Shown here in pieces: positions 1 to 5,976 of a stretch of DNA of 10,855 nucleotides (the first letter of the stretch is position 1; each line of letters opens with the position of its first letter). The translations under genes were made by a program, and so were the position numbers. The notes under the pieces were generated by a model that made no database searches, was not told the DNA's origin, and saw only the letters and a program-made list of their open reading frames with translations. This DNA comes from CAZRRV01 sp964602735. GTDB taxonomy: Bacteria > Bacillota > Clostridia > Oscillospirales > Acutalibacteraceae. The stretch is from NCBI GenBank assembly GCA_964602735.1, contig CAZRRV010000048.1, positions 1 through 10,855 of the forward strand. Direction: 5' to 3'.

Positions 1-4
1 GCGG

Positions 5-33
5 TTGACTTTCGGCGCGAAGTTTGTTATACT
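5..33 (+). promoter_or_regulatory. Sigma-A promoter of serA
   Basis: TTGACT at 5-10 and TATACT at 28-33 are separated by exactly 17 bases, close to the housekeeping consensus. The expected transcript start is near 40, giving a leader of about 44 nt before the serA start. This also shows that an ATG at 24 would lie inside the promoter and is not the start. Confidence 0.85.
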
Positions 34-83
34 TGCAACTGTCGGAGCGTTATCGCTTTATAAATTCGGAAAGGAAATCGTTT

Positions 84-1265
84 ATGCTTGAAATTAAAAC
101 ATACAATAAGATTTCGCCGGCGGGTCTTTCGCGGTTCGACGGCGGGCGTTACGTCTGCGGGGAAGATGTAAGCGAACCGGTCGGAGCCATAGTGCGCTCC
201 GCGGTATTGCATGACGAGCCGTTCCCGAAATCTCTGCTGGCGATTGCGCGGGCGGGAGCCGGCACAAACAACATTCCGATCGATCGCTGCTCCGCGGAGG
301 GTATAGCGGTGTTTAATACCCCCGGTGCAAACGCAAACGCGGTAAAAGAGCTGGTGCTGTTCGGGCTGCTGGCCTCCTCGCGCAGGATTATTCCCGCGGT
401 GAAGTGGGTCGAGGGTTTGAAAGGCAGCGGAAACGACGTCGCCAAGCTTGTTGAAAAAGGAAAATCGGCCTTCGCGGGGCCGGAAATCAAAGGCAAAACC
501 CTCGGCGTTATCGGCCTCGGAGCCATAGGCGAACTGGTCGCGAATATGGCGGTTCGGCTCGGAATGAAGGTTATCGGTTACGATCCGTTCCTGTCGGTGC
601 CGGCGGCGCTTGCGCTGTCGCATCATGTCACCGTGGCGTCCGACGCCGCGTCGGTATACGGGCAGGCGGATTACATCACCCTGCATTTGCCGTGCAACGC
701 CGATACCAAAGGAATGATTAACGGCGACGCGATATCCGGGATGAAAACCGGGGTTCGCCTTCTCAACTTTGCGCGCGGGGAGCTTGTCAACACCGGGGAT
801 GTTCTGCGGGCGCTGTCGGAAGGCAAAATCGCCTGCTATGTTACCGATTTTCCGAACGATGACCTGCTTTGCGCGGAAAATGTCGTCGCGCTGCCGCATC
901 TGGGCGCGTCCACATACGAGTCGGAAGACAACTGCGCGAGAATGGCGGCGGACGAGCTTATCGATTATCTAGAAACGGGGAACATCAGCAATTCGGTTAA
1001 TCTGCCCGGCGCTGTGATGGCCCGGGGCGGTTTGTCGAGGATAACGGTTATCCATCGCAATGTGCCGGCGATTATAAACAAGATTACCGGCGCCATCTCC
1101 TCCGCCGGAATAAACATCGAGAATATGCTGAACCGTTCCAAAAACGATATTGCGTACACAATGCTTGATGTCGATTCCGACGACGGGGCGAAACTGCGTT
1201 CCATAGCGGATACGCTCGACGCCCTCGGCGAGGTAATACGCGTCCGCGTGCTGCCGTTCAAATAA
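84..1265 (+). CDS. serA: D-3-phosphoglycerate dehydrogenase (SerA), short form with ACT domain
   Basis: This cytoplasmic enzyme oxidises 3-phosphoglycerate with NAD+ to 3-phosphohydroxypyruvate, the first step of serine synthesis. The protein has 393 residues. The nucleotide-binding core shows the Rossmann motif GLGAIG (144-149) followed by YDPF (166-169), the acid that holds the NAD ribose. The catalytic arginine lies in FARGEL (R231) and the catalytic histidine in PHLGAST (H272). Residues about 319-390 form a C-terminal ACT domain (ITVIHRNVPAIINKITGAIS), which usually binds serine for feedback control. The length fits the short form lacking the extra allosteric domain of the ~530-residue type. 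ATG 84 is chosen because AAGGAA (71-76) sits 7 bases upstream and because the earlier ATG at 24 falls within the -10 box. serC, often adjacent, is not seen but would lie outside the window. The usual third catalytic residue is not obvious: that stretch reads TDFPNDD. Confidence 0.93.
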   Translation: MLEIKTYNKISPAGLSRFDGGRYVCGEDVSEPVGAIVRSAVLHDEPFPKSLLAIARAGAGTNNIPIDRCSAEGIAVFNTPGANANAVKELVLFGLLASSRRIIPAVKWVEGLKGSGNDVAKLVEKGKSAFAGPEIKGKTLGVIGLGAIGELVANMAVRLGMKVIGYDPFLSVPAALALSHHVTVASDAASVYGQADYITLHLPCNADTKGMINGDAISGMKTGVRLLNFARGELVNTGDVLRALSEGKIACYVTDFPNDDLLCAENVVALPHLGASTYESEDNCARMAADELIDYLETGNISNSVNLPGAVMARGGLSRITVIHRNVPAIINKITGAISSAGINIENMLNRSKNDIAYTMLDVDSDDGAKLRSIADTLDALGEVIRVRVLPFK

Positions 1266-1301
1266 CCCGGCAGGGGAAAACAAAAAAATCCCGTTCGCGC
1301 C

Positions 1302-1328
1302 GTATAACGGGAAAAATTCCCGTTATAC
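1302..1328. terminator. Perfect hairpin behind serA, possible terminator
   Basis: GTATAACGGGAA (1302-1313) and TTCCCGTTATAC (1317-1328) form a perfect 12-bp stem with a three-base AAA loop. A run of A's at 1282-1288 lies on the upstream side, which would be the U-tract only for minus-strand transcripts. On the plus strand no T-run follows, so termination of serA here is likely but not of the classic form. Confidence 0.5.
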
Positions 1329-1529
1329 CGCGAATTGCCGCGGGCCGGCCCGGCGTTTGGACGTGTCTGCCCCCGCCGCGGCATCGCGCGGCGCCTGAAA
1401 CAAAACTTCTCGCGCCCGTGCTTTGACGGACACGGGGAGCGCCGGCGGGCGCGCCCGTATCGGAAAAGAGAGGAACGGTTGCAAGCGGGGTATAAGAAAA
1501 GATGTTTGGCAATCACCGGAATTTTTTTG
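1329..1529. other. GC-rich intergenic stretch with hairpins, no gene
   Basis: The stretch between the serA hairpin and the tRNA promoter is strongly GC-rich. It contains a 7-bp hairpin, CGCCGCG (1374-1380) with CGCGGCG (1387-1393). An open frame over 1335-1616 crosses the tRNA promoter and runs into tRNA-Val, has no ribosome binding site and resembles nothing I know, so I see no protein gene here. A small structured RNA cannot be excluded. Confidence 0.5.
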
Positions 1530-1558
1530 TTGACAAGTCGGACGGAATATGATAGTAT
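1530..1558 (+). promoter_or_regulatory. Promoter of the tRNA cluster
   Basis: A perfect TTGACA at 1530-1535 is followed after 17 bases by TAGTAT at 1553-1558. The transcript would begin near 1565, about 40 nt before tRNA-Val. The leader ends in a short hairpin, GCGGC (1590-1594) with GCCGC (1602-1606), placed directly against the mature 5' end at 1607. Confidence 0.8.
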
Positions 1559-1606
1559 AAACTTCGACGCCGGTGAGGAACGATTTCATGCGGCGGTAAC
1601 TGCCGC

Positions 1607-1679
1607 GGGAGCATAGCTCAGCTGGGAGAGCACTTGCCTTACAAGCAAGGGGTCACAGGTTCGAGCCCTGTTGTTCCCA
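1607..1679 (+). tRNA. tRNA-Val(TAC)
   Basis: The acceptor arms GGGAGCA and TGTTCCC pair with one G-U. The anticodon stem CTTGC/GCAAG holds the loop CTTACAA, so the anticodon TAC at 1640-1642 reads valine GTA codons. The T arm is ACAGG/CCTGT around TTCGAGC. The discriminator is A1679, followed by CC and then G, so the terminal CCA is not fully encoded. It is the first gene of the cluster. Confidence 0.97.
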
Positions 1680-1688
1680 CCGCGATTC

Positions 1689-1765
1689 GGCCCGGTAGTT
1701 CAGTTGGTTAGAACGCTAGCCTGTCACGCTAGAGGTCACGAGTTCGAGCCTCGTTCGGGTCGCCA
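1689..1765 (+). tRNA. tRNA-Asp(GTC)
   Basis: The acceptor arms GGCCCGG and TCGGGTC pair with two G-U pairs. The anticodon stem CTAGC/GCTAG has the loop CTGTCAC, with GTC at 1723-1725. The discriminator is G1762 and CCA is encoded at 1763-1765, giving the standard 77 nt. Confidence 0.97.
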
Positions 1766-1768
1766 TAT

Positions 1769-1844
<76 letters not shown>

Positions 1845-1850
1845 TATTTT

Positions 1851-1923
1851 GCGGATTTAGCTCATCCGGTAGAGCGCCACCTTGCCAAGGTGGAGGTAGC
1901 GAGTTCGAGCCTCGTAATCCGCT
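1851..1923 (+). tRNA. tRNA-Gly(GCC)
   Basis: The acceptor arms GCGGATT and AATCCGC pair perfectly. The anticodon stem CCACC/GGTGG has the loop TTGCCAA with anticodon GCC at 1884-1886. The discriminator is T1923, followed by CC and G, so CCA is not fully encoded. Confidence 0.97.
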
Positions 1924-1928
1924 CCGCG

Positions 1929-1959
1929 GGCGTTCGGGCTTTCGCCCGGCGCCTTTTTT
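1929..1959 (+). terminator. Rho-independent terminator-like hairpin inside the tRNA cluster
   Basis: GGCG(TT)CGGGC (1929-1939) and GCCCG(G)CGCC (1944-1953) form a stem with a small bulge, and six T's follow at 1954-1959. It lies between tRNA-Gly and tRNA-Cys, which are only 38 nt apart, and would reduce or stop transcription into tRNA-Cys. Confidence 0.75.
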
Positions 1960-1961
1960 CG

Positions 1962-2032
1962 GGCACCATAGCCAAGAGGTAAGGCAGAGGTCTGCAAAAC
2001 CTTCATCCCCGGTTCGATTCCGGGTGGTGCCT
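1962..2032 (+). tRNA. tRNA-Cys(GCA)
   Basis: The acceptor arms GGCACCA and TGGTGCC pair. The anticodon stem GAGGT/ACCTT has the loop CTGCAAA with anticodon GCA at 1994-1996. The T arm is CCCGG/CCGGG around TTCGATT. The discriminator T2032 is followed by CC and then G, so CCA is not encoded. No separate promoter is visible in the 38 bases before it, so it should depend on read-through of the hairpin upstream. Confidence 0.96.
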
Positions 2033-2041
2033 CCGCAAACG

Positions 2042-2073
2042 GCGGCGGGTTTTTACCCGCCGCTTCGTTTTCT
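2042..2073 (+). terminator. Terminator of the tRNA cluster
   Basis: GCGGCGGGT (2042-2050) and ACCCGCCGC (2055-2063) form a perfect 9-bp stem with a TTTT loop. The T-rich tail TTCGTTTTCT follows. Confidence 0.88.
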
Positions 2074-2261
2074 CTGCTGTTACAGCCGCATTCCGGGCGG
2101 TTCGGGCGGCGAACCGAACGCGCCGCGCTTCTTTCGGCGCCGCGTTCCCCGCGCCGAACACCGTGACCCCGCCCGTGGGTTTCTCGGCTGATTAACGGCC
2201 GTACCGCGCGTCTCTCACCGTCCGTAACATAATCCCGCGCCTCGATTGCAAAGCGAAATTC
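2074..2261. other. GC-rich intergenic stretch, no gene
   Basis: Between the tRNA terminator and the first repeat copy I see no gene. The only structure is a short hairpin, CGGTTCG (2098-2104) with CGAACCG (2110-2116). Together with the repeats and the corA leader, this makes about 840 bases without a protein gene (2074-2916). Confidence 0.55.
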
Positions 2262-2437
2262 AAGGCAAAACCGCCGGCCGACCGGCTGACGGCTCCAAAT
2301 GTCATCCGCCGGCATTTTCCCGCTATATTTCACAAGAATGCCCGGAAAGGCACAAAATATTTCCCGCGCTTTTTGCTTTCTCTTAACGAAAAATCCGACG
2401 GCGCATCCGACACCGGGTCTTTACGCTGCATTGCCTT
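2262..2437 (+). repeat. MITE-like repeat, copy 1 (176 bp)
   Basis: One of three same-oriented copies of an intergenic element. The left end is AAGGCAAAACCGC; the right end read on the other strand is AAGGCAATGCAGC, so the ends are imperfect terminal inverted repeats. Internally it has short inverted segments, such as GGCATTTT against AATGCC. A 49-base stretch (2363-2411) is identical to 2540-2588 in copy 2. It codes for no convincing protein. The left flank is CA where the other boundaries show TA. Confidence 0.8.
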
Positions 2438-2614
2438 AAGGCAAACCGCATAATAACCGCCTAACGGCTTTGCAGGTCATCTGCTTGCGGATTTTCCGTT
2501 ATATTTCACAAGAATGCCCGGAAATACAGGAAAGTATTCCCCGCGCTTTTTGCTTTCTCTTAACGAAAAATCCGACGGCGCATCCGACGCCGGGTCTTTA
2601 CGCGGTGTTGCCTT
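2438..2614 (+). repeat. MITE-like repeat, copy 2 (177 bp), abutting copy 1
   Basis: The left end AAGGCAAACCGC and the right end GCGGTGTTGCCTT form inverted ends. It joins copy 1 with no spacer, making the palindrome TTGCCTTAAGGCAA at the junction. Inner inverted arms occur around GGATTTTCCGTTA (left half) and TAACGAAAAATCC (right half). A central hairpin pairs GGAAATAC with GTATTCC. The right flank after TTGCCT is TA. Confidence 0.8.
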
Positions 2615-2916
2615 AACGGTTTTACCGAAACGGGAACCGTAATACGCCGAAATTTCCCGGCGTTTTCGCGCCGGTTGCCGGCTGCCGGCAAAAAAATACT
2701 TTCCTTTCGGCGGAAAACGGAGTATACTGTATTAGTACCGGCGTAAGGCAGGCGCGAACAGGCAAAACCGCGCGGCCGAACCGGTAAATCGACGGAAATA
2801 AAGGAAGTGAAACGGATTGAGCTCGGACCCCGGACGAAGTAGGCGGAAAACAAAATTATGTAACGGGGCGCGAGCCGGTCGCTGAGGTTTCGCGTCCCGC
2901 GACGGGAGGCGTAACC
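2615..2916 (+). promoter_or_regulatory. corA promoter and long structured leader
   Basis: A good -10 box TATACT lies at 2723-2728, with a weak -35 (TTTCCT, 2700-2705) 17 bases upstream. The transcript would carry a leader of about 180 nt. In it GCTCG (2821-2825) pairs with CGAGC (2871-2875) and CCCCG (2828-2832) with CGGGG (2864-2868), a strong two-part stem. A small hairpin, TCCCG (2895-2899) with CGGGA (2903-2907), covers part of the ribosome binding site GGGAGG (2904-2909). This is what a translational control element could look like. It does not match the M-box, NiCo or yybP-ykoY patterns I can recall, so no riboswitch class is claimed. Confidence 0.5.
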
Positions 2917-3852
2917 ATGGTAAAATTTTACAGTTGCGAATCCGGCGGCATGCGCGAATTAAGCGAACGCGAAAACGGCTGCTGGATAAATGTCGTGGCG
3001 CCGGAGCCGGACGAGGTGGCATGGATCGAGCGGGATCTGGGCGTGCCGCCCGAATTTATGACCGAGGCGCTCGACGAAGAGGAGTCGTCGCATATCGAGA
3101 GGGAAGACGATATAAGGCTCATCGTCGTAGATATACCGTTTTCGAGCAAGACCGACGACGGCATAAGCTATTCTACTATGCCGATAAGCATAATCCTCAC
3201 CCCGGAGCATCTGATAACCGTGTCGATTAAAGACAACACGGTTATAAAGGATTTTGCCGACGGGAAAGAGAAAAACGTGAATACGGCGTACAAAACGCAG
3301 TTCGTTTTCCAGATCCTGATGCGGGTAACGAAGCGGTATTTAAGCCACCTTAAGGCGATCGACAAGCATTCCACCGAACTCGAGGTGAAACTCCGCCGTT
3401 CGATGCGCAACAAAGAGCTTACCGGAATGCTCGATTACGAAAAATCGCTCGTGTATTTCCAAACATCGCTTAAAGCCAACGAACTTACGCTGCAGAAAAT
3501 AACGAAAAACAATTTTATAAAGATGTACGACGAAGACAGCGAACTGCTTGATGATGTTATGATTGAAATCCGGCAGGCGCTGGAAATGTGCAATATTTAT
3601 TTAAGCATTTTAAGCGGAACGATGGACGCGTTCGCGTCGGTAATATCTAACAATCTGAATATCGTGATGAAGGTTCTCACATCGCTTACCATTGTGATGT
3701 CGATACCCACCATGGTGTTCAGCTTTTACGGCATGAACATCGGGGATACGGGGTTGCCGGGCGCCGGCTCGATAGTGATCCCTCTCGTGATTGCCGTCGC
3801 CGTTACCGCCGCGGTGGCGCTGGTGTTCAAGCTTAAGGGGCTGTTTAAGTAG
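2917..3852 (+). CDS. corA: CorA family divalent cation transporter
   Basis: This inner-membrane channel takes up Mg2+ and in some members Co2+ or Ni2+, working as a pentamer. The protein has 311 residues, normal for the family. The first ~240 residues form the soluble domain, ending in the long helix with the characteristic ISNNLNIVMKVLT stretch (243-255). Two membrane segments lie at about 250-270 and 284-306, and the selectivity motif YGMN (271-274) ends the first one. The C-terminus KLKGLFK is positively charged and cytoplasmic, as in CorA. The start ATG 2917 is supported by GGGAGG seven bases upstream. The gene stands alone, with a long leader in front and repeat copies on both sides. Whether it carries Mg2+ or another metal cannot be read from the sequence. 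Confidence 0.93.
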   Translation: MVKFYSCESGGMRELSERENGCWINVVAPEPDEVAWIERDLGVPPEFMTEALDEEESSHIEREDDIRLIVVDIPFSSKTDDGISYSTMPISIILTPEHLITVSIKDNTVIKDFADGKEKNVNTAYKTQFVFQILMRVTKRYLSHLKAIDKHSTELEVKLRRSMRNKELTGMLDYEKSLVYFQTSLKANELTLQKITKNNFIKMYDEDSELLDDVMIEIRQALEMCNIYLSILSGTMDAFASVISNNLNIVMKVLTSLTIVMSIPTMVFSFYGMNIGDTGLPGAGSIVIPLVIAVAVTAAVALVFKLKGLFK

Positions 3853-3873
3853 CGGCGGTACGGAGTGTGTTTT

Positions 3874-3900
3874 CCGCGCGGTCAGTATCGCTCGCGGTTT
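3874..3900 (+). terminator. Weak terminator-like hairpin after corA
   Basis: CCGCG (3874-3878) and CGCGG (3893-3897) form a 5-bp stem with a 14-base loop, followed by TTT only. Termination of corA may instead rely on the repeat copy starting at 3916, which can fold extensively. Confidence 0.3.
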
Positions 3901-3915
3901 AACGCCCGGGGGAAT

Positions 3916-4091
3916 AAGGCAACGCCGCCGGGTGACCGCTTAACGGCTTCGCACGTCATCTGCCCGGCATTTTCCGTTATATTTTACAAAAATGCCCGGG
4001 AATACACAAAGTATTCCCTGCGCTTTTTGCTTTCTCTTAACGGAAAATCCGACGGCGCATCTGACGCCGGGTCTTTATACGGTATTGCCGT
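3916..4091 (+). repeat. MITE-like repeat, copy 3 (176 bp)
   Basis: It has the same layout as copies 1 and 2: left end AAGGCAACGCCGC, right end ACGGTATTGCCGT, so inverted ends with some decay. The central hairpin GGGAATAC/GTATTCCC is perfect here, as is GGCATTTT/AAAATGCC. The flanks are TA on both sides (before AGGCAA and after TTGCCG), as expected for insertion at a TA dinucleotide. It lies between corA and the Lrp-type gene, upstream of the latter's promoter. Confidence 0.8.
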
Positions 4092-4148
4092 AAATTTTTA
4101 ACGCTTTTTTAAGAAACCGCAAATTTTACCTGAATGTTTCCGTCGGAT

Positions 4149-4178
4149 ATGGCAAAACTCCGGCGTTTATGGTATAAT
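4149..4178 (+). promoter_or_regulatory. Extended -10 promoter of the Lrp-type regulator
   Basis: A perfect TATAAT at 4173-4178 is preceded by TGG, making an extended -10 (TGnTATAAT). A moderate -35, ATGGCA, lies at 4149-4154 with an 18-base spacer. The leader would be about 25 nt. Confidence 0.75.
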
Positions 4179-4209
4179 TTGCGCGTTCGGATAATACAGA
4201 AAGCGAAAG

Positions 4210-4677
4210 GTGGCCGGTTTTACGGACGCGATCGACGGAAAAATCACGGATCTTCTTCAGGAAAACGCGAGAATGCCGTTTAAGCAGCTCGCGGCGGAAC
4301 TTTATATGTCCTCCCCAGCGGCGGCGGCTCGGGTAGCGAAGCTGGAGGAATCCGGGGTTATAACCGGCTATACAGCGAAAATCGACCGCAAAAAACTCGG
4401 CTACCCGATAACGGCGTTTGTAAACCTGGAATTGCAGCCCGCTCAAAAAGCCGAATTTTACCCGTTTGTGGAAAAGCGCGAGAATATACTCGAGTGCCAC
4501 TGCGTAACCGGGCGGCACTCGATCCTTCTTAAAGTGGCGTTTGAAAGCACCGAAAAGCTCGACGCCTTTATAAACGAGTTGCAGAAATTCGGAGCCACCG
4601 ATACGAAAATAGTGTTTTCGACCGTTAAAGAGAATACCGGTATAACCGGGGGAACCGGGAACGGTTCCGAACGGTGA
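4210..4677 (+). CDS. Lrp/AsnC family transcriptional regulator
   Basis: This is a DNA-binding regulator of the feast/famine type, which normally responds to an amino acid. The protein has 155 residues. Residues ~5-52 form a winged helix-turn-helix (DAIDGKITDLLQENARMPFKQ followed by a recognition helix around MSSPAAAARVAKLEESGVI). Residues ~66-140 form the ligand-binding RAM/AsnC domain, with the typical hydrophobic strand VNLEL and the V-T-G-R-H-S segment. A GTG start at 4210 is used because an in-frame stop lies just upstream and the next ATG would cut into the helix-turn-helix; the ribosome binding site (AGAAAG, 4198-4203) is weak. It is convergent with the DUF1015 gene, 18 bases apart, and lies near serA, so control of amino-acid genes is plausible but not shown. 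The C-terminus is glycine-rich. Confidence 0.9.
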   Translation: MAGFTDAIDGKITDLLQENARMPFKQLAAELYMSSPAAAARVAKLEESGVITGYTAKIDRKKLGYPITAFVNLELQPAQKAEFYPFVEKRENILECHCVTGRHSILLKVAFESTEKLDAFINELQKFGATDTKIVFSTVKENTGITGGTGNGSER

Positions 4678-4695
4678 ACGCGCGGGCTTTGCCGC

Positions 4696-5910
4696 TCACT
4701 CAAGCGGTGTGATTTTCCTGCATTCGAGGTAATAACGTTTATCGTTCGCCTCCCCCATGGAAAATGTTTTCCGGGGAAGGCTGCCGTTTTCCGCCACGGC
4801 GGGGAAAAGCTCCTCTTTGCTTATCCCCTCGAACAGGAAGCCCGCGGCGCCGGGCTCGGCCGACAGCCGCCGCAATGTATCGGCTCCGTGGATATAATCG
4901 ACGGTTAAACCCGGCATAACGGCGGCCGCCTTTTCGAGAAAGTTCTGCAGCGCCGCGACCGGAAGCCCGTTTCGCTCCGCGGTGACGGCGATCTCCCCGC
5001 CGCCGTAAAGGAGGGTAAACCCGGAGCCCGCTTCCGCGCGCGGGAACTCCGAGAGGAACATATCGGCGAGTTTTTCGGGATCCGCCCCCCGCACCAGGCG
5101 GTATATCGGCTCGAAAACGAGCGATTCGCACCGCAGATTTACAATTTCGGCAAGCGAAAATCGGTTTTCGACGGTCGGGTTGCGGTCGTAGCAGGCTTTG
5201 GCGGCGGCAAGCGAGTGGTTGCCGTCACCCACCGCCAGAAGCGGCGAATTGTCGGATCCGCCGTCGAGCGAGCGCATGGCAGACCATATTCTCTCCTTTT
5301 CGACGTCGTCAAGGAACCGGCCGGTTATACGGCCTCCGCCGTACATAAGGTCGAAATCGTACGCTTTCCCGAACAGATGCTTCCTGTCTCCGCAGGGTTC
5401 GATAACGGTTCTGCCCGGATCGTCGATCAGCAGCAGGGTATGCGGCATTTCAAGCGGAGCCTTCTCGCGCATTTTTACCCGCGGCGGCACCCGTTCGGGG
5501 ACGGTCTCCTCGGTGGCGCGTATTTTCGACGAAGCGCACGGCGACGGATCGTAATCGCGCAGATCCACAGCCGCCACAATACCTTTGCGTATTCCGCCGC
5601 TCACACGCCGCTCGACATACAGCATCGAGTCTTCCCGCAGGTCGAACACTCCGTTTTGAAGATATTCGTACATCGTTGCGATCGCGGCGTCGGCGCGCTC
5701 GCGGGGGCGGTCGTTCAAATAGACCTCGGGCAGTATCATATTAAGCGCCGAGGGCGAATCTCCGACGGTTTTTCTCACATTTTCCCAGTAGGCGGGTTCC
5801 GATGTGTGCTGGTCGCAGGCGATGACCGCCCATTTTTCAAATCCCCCGCGGGGCAGCAGAATATCCGCGGGATAAAGAGCGAACGGTTCCGTAATTATCC
5901 GACCTTTCAT
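4696..5910 (-). CDS. DUF1015 family protein
   Basis: A conserved protein of unknown biochemical function, predicted soluble and cytoplasmic. From ATG 5910 it has 404 residues, the usual length. Family signatures are all present: PADILLPRGGFEKWAVIACDQ with HTSEPAYW near the N-terminus, a central IRATEETVPERVPPR block followed by LPHT-like MPHTLLLIDDPG, the motif GDGNHSLAAAKA, and the C-terminal KTFSMGEANDKRYYLECRKI. In clostridia such genes often sit next to serC-serA, and serA lies 3.4 kb away here, so a link to serine metabolism is possible. An upstream in-frame ATG at 5934 lies inside the promoter -10 region, so 5910 is preferred, although no Shine-Dalgarno site is visible before it. It is divergent from the radical SAM gene. 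Confidence 0.9.
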   Translation of the reverse strand: MKGRIITEPFALYPADILLPRGGFEKWAVIACDQHTSEPAYWENVRKTVGDSPSALNMILPEVYLNDRPRERADAAIATMYEYLQNGVFDLREDSMLYVERRVSGGIRKGIVAAVDLRDYDPSPCASSKIRATEETVPERVPPRVKMREKAPLEMPHTLLLIDDPGRTVIEPCGDRKHLFGKAYDFDLMYGGGRITGRFLDDVEKERIWSAMRSLDGGSDNSPLLAVGDGNHSLAAAKACYDRNPTVENRFSLAEIVNLRCESLVFEPIYRLVRGADPEKLADMFLSEFPRAEAGSGFTLLYGGGEIAVTAERNGLPVAALQNFLEKAAAVMPGLTVDYIHGADTLRRLSAEPGAAGFLFEGISKEELFPAVAENGSLPRKTFSMGEANDKRYYLECRKITPLE

Positions 5911-5924
5911 ATTGTGTGGAAAAT

Positions 5925-5953
5925 ATTTTAGCATAATTCGGGCGATGTTTCAA
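5925..5953 (-). promoter_or_regulatory. Promoter of the DUF1015 gene
   Basis: On the minus strand TTGAAA (5948-5953) is followed after 17 bases by TAAAAT (5925-5930), with TGC directly before the -10 (extended -10). The start site would fall near 5918, leaving only about 8 nt before the ATG at 5910, so the mRNA is nearly leaderless. Confidence 0.75.
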
Positions 5954-5976
5954 CCGCCGATGGCAGGTTAAATTTT

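Noticed and set aside
24..83. Longer N-terminus of SerA from ATG 24
   Set aside because: This ATG lies just before the -10 box of a strong promoter, and the extra 20 residues do not match the family, whereas ATG 84 has a good ribosome site.
1335..1616. Plus-strand open frame of 93 codons before the tRNA cluster
   Set aside because: It has no ribosome site, is arginine-rich as expected for chance frames in GC-rich DNA, crosses the tRNA promoter and enters tRNA-Val.
1857..2333. Minus-strand open frame of 158 codons
   Set aside because: It is antisense to tRNA-Gly and tRNA-Cys. The segment GIEPGMKVLQTSALPLGYGA is the well-known false protein that arises from the complement of a tRNA-Cys gene.
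2262..4091. Repeats as a CRISPR array
   Set aside because: The units are 176-177 bp with inverted ends, only three in number, and one gap contains a whole gene. There are no short regular repeats with spacers.
3865..4101. Plus-strand open frame of 78 codons after corA
   Set aside because: Most of it is the sequence of repeat copy 3, with no ribosome site. Copies 1 and 2 do not keep an equivalent protein start.
4126..4518. Minus-strand open frame of 130 codons opposite the Lrp-type gene
   Set aside because: It covers the Lrp promoter and the helix-turn-helix coding region, and its translation has no recognisable features.
5215..5931. Plus-strand open frame of 238 codons opposite DUF1015
   Set aside because: The minus frame carries all conserved DUF1015 motifs, and the plus frame resembles nothing and has no start signals.
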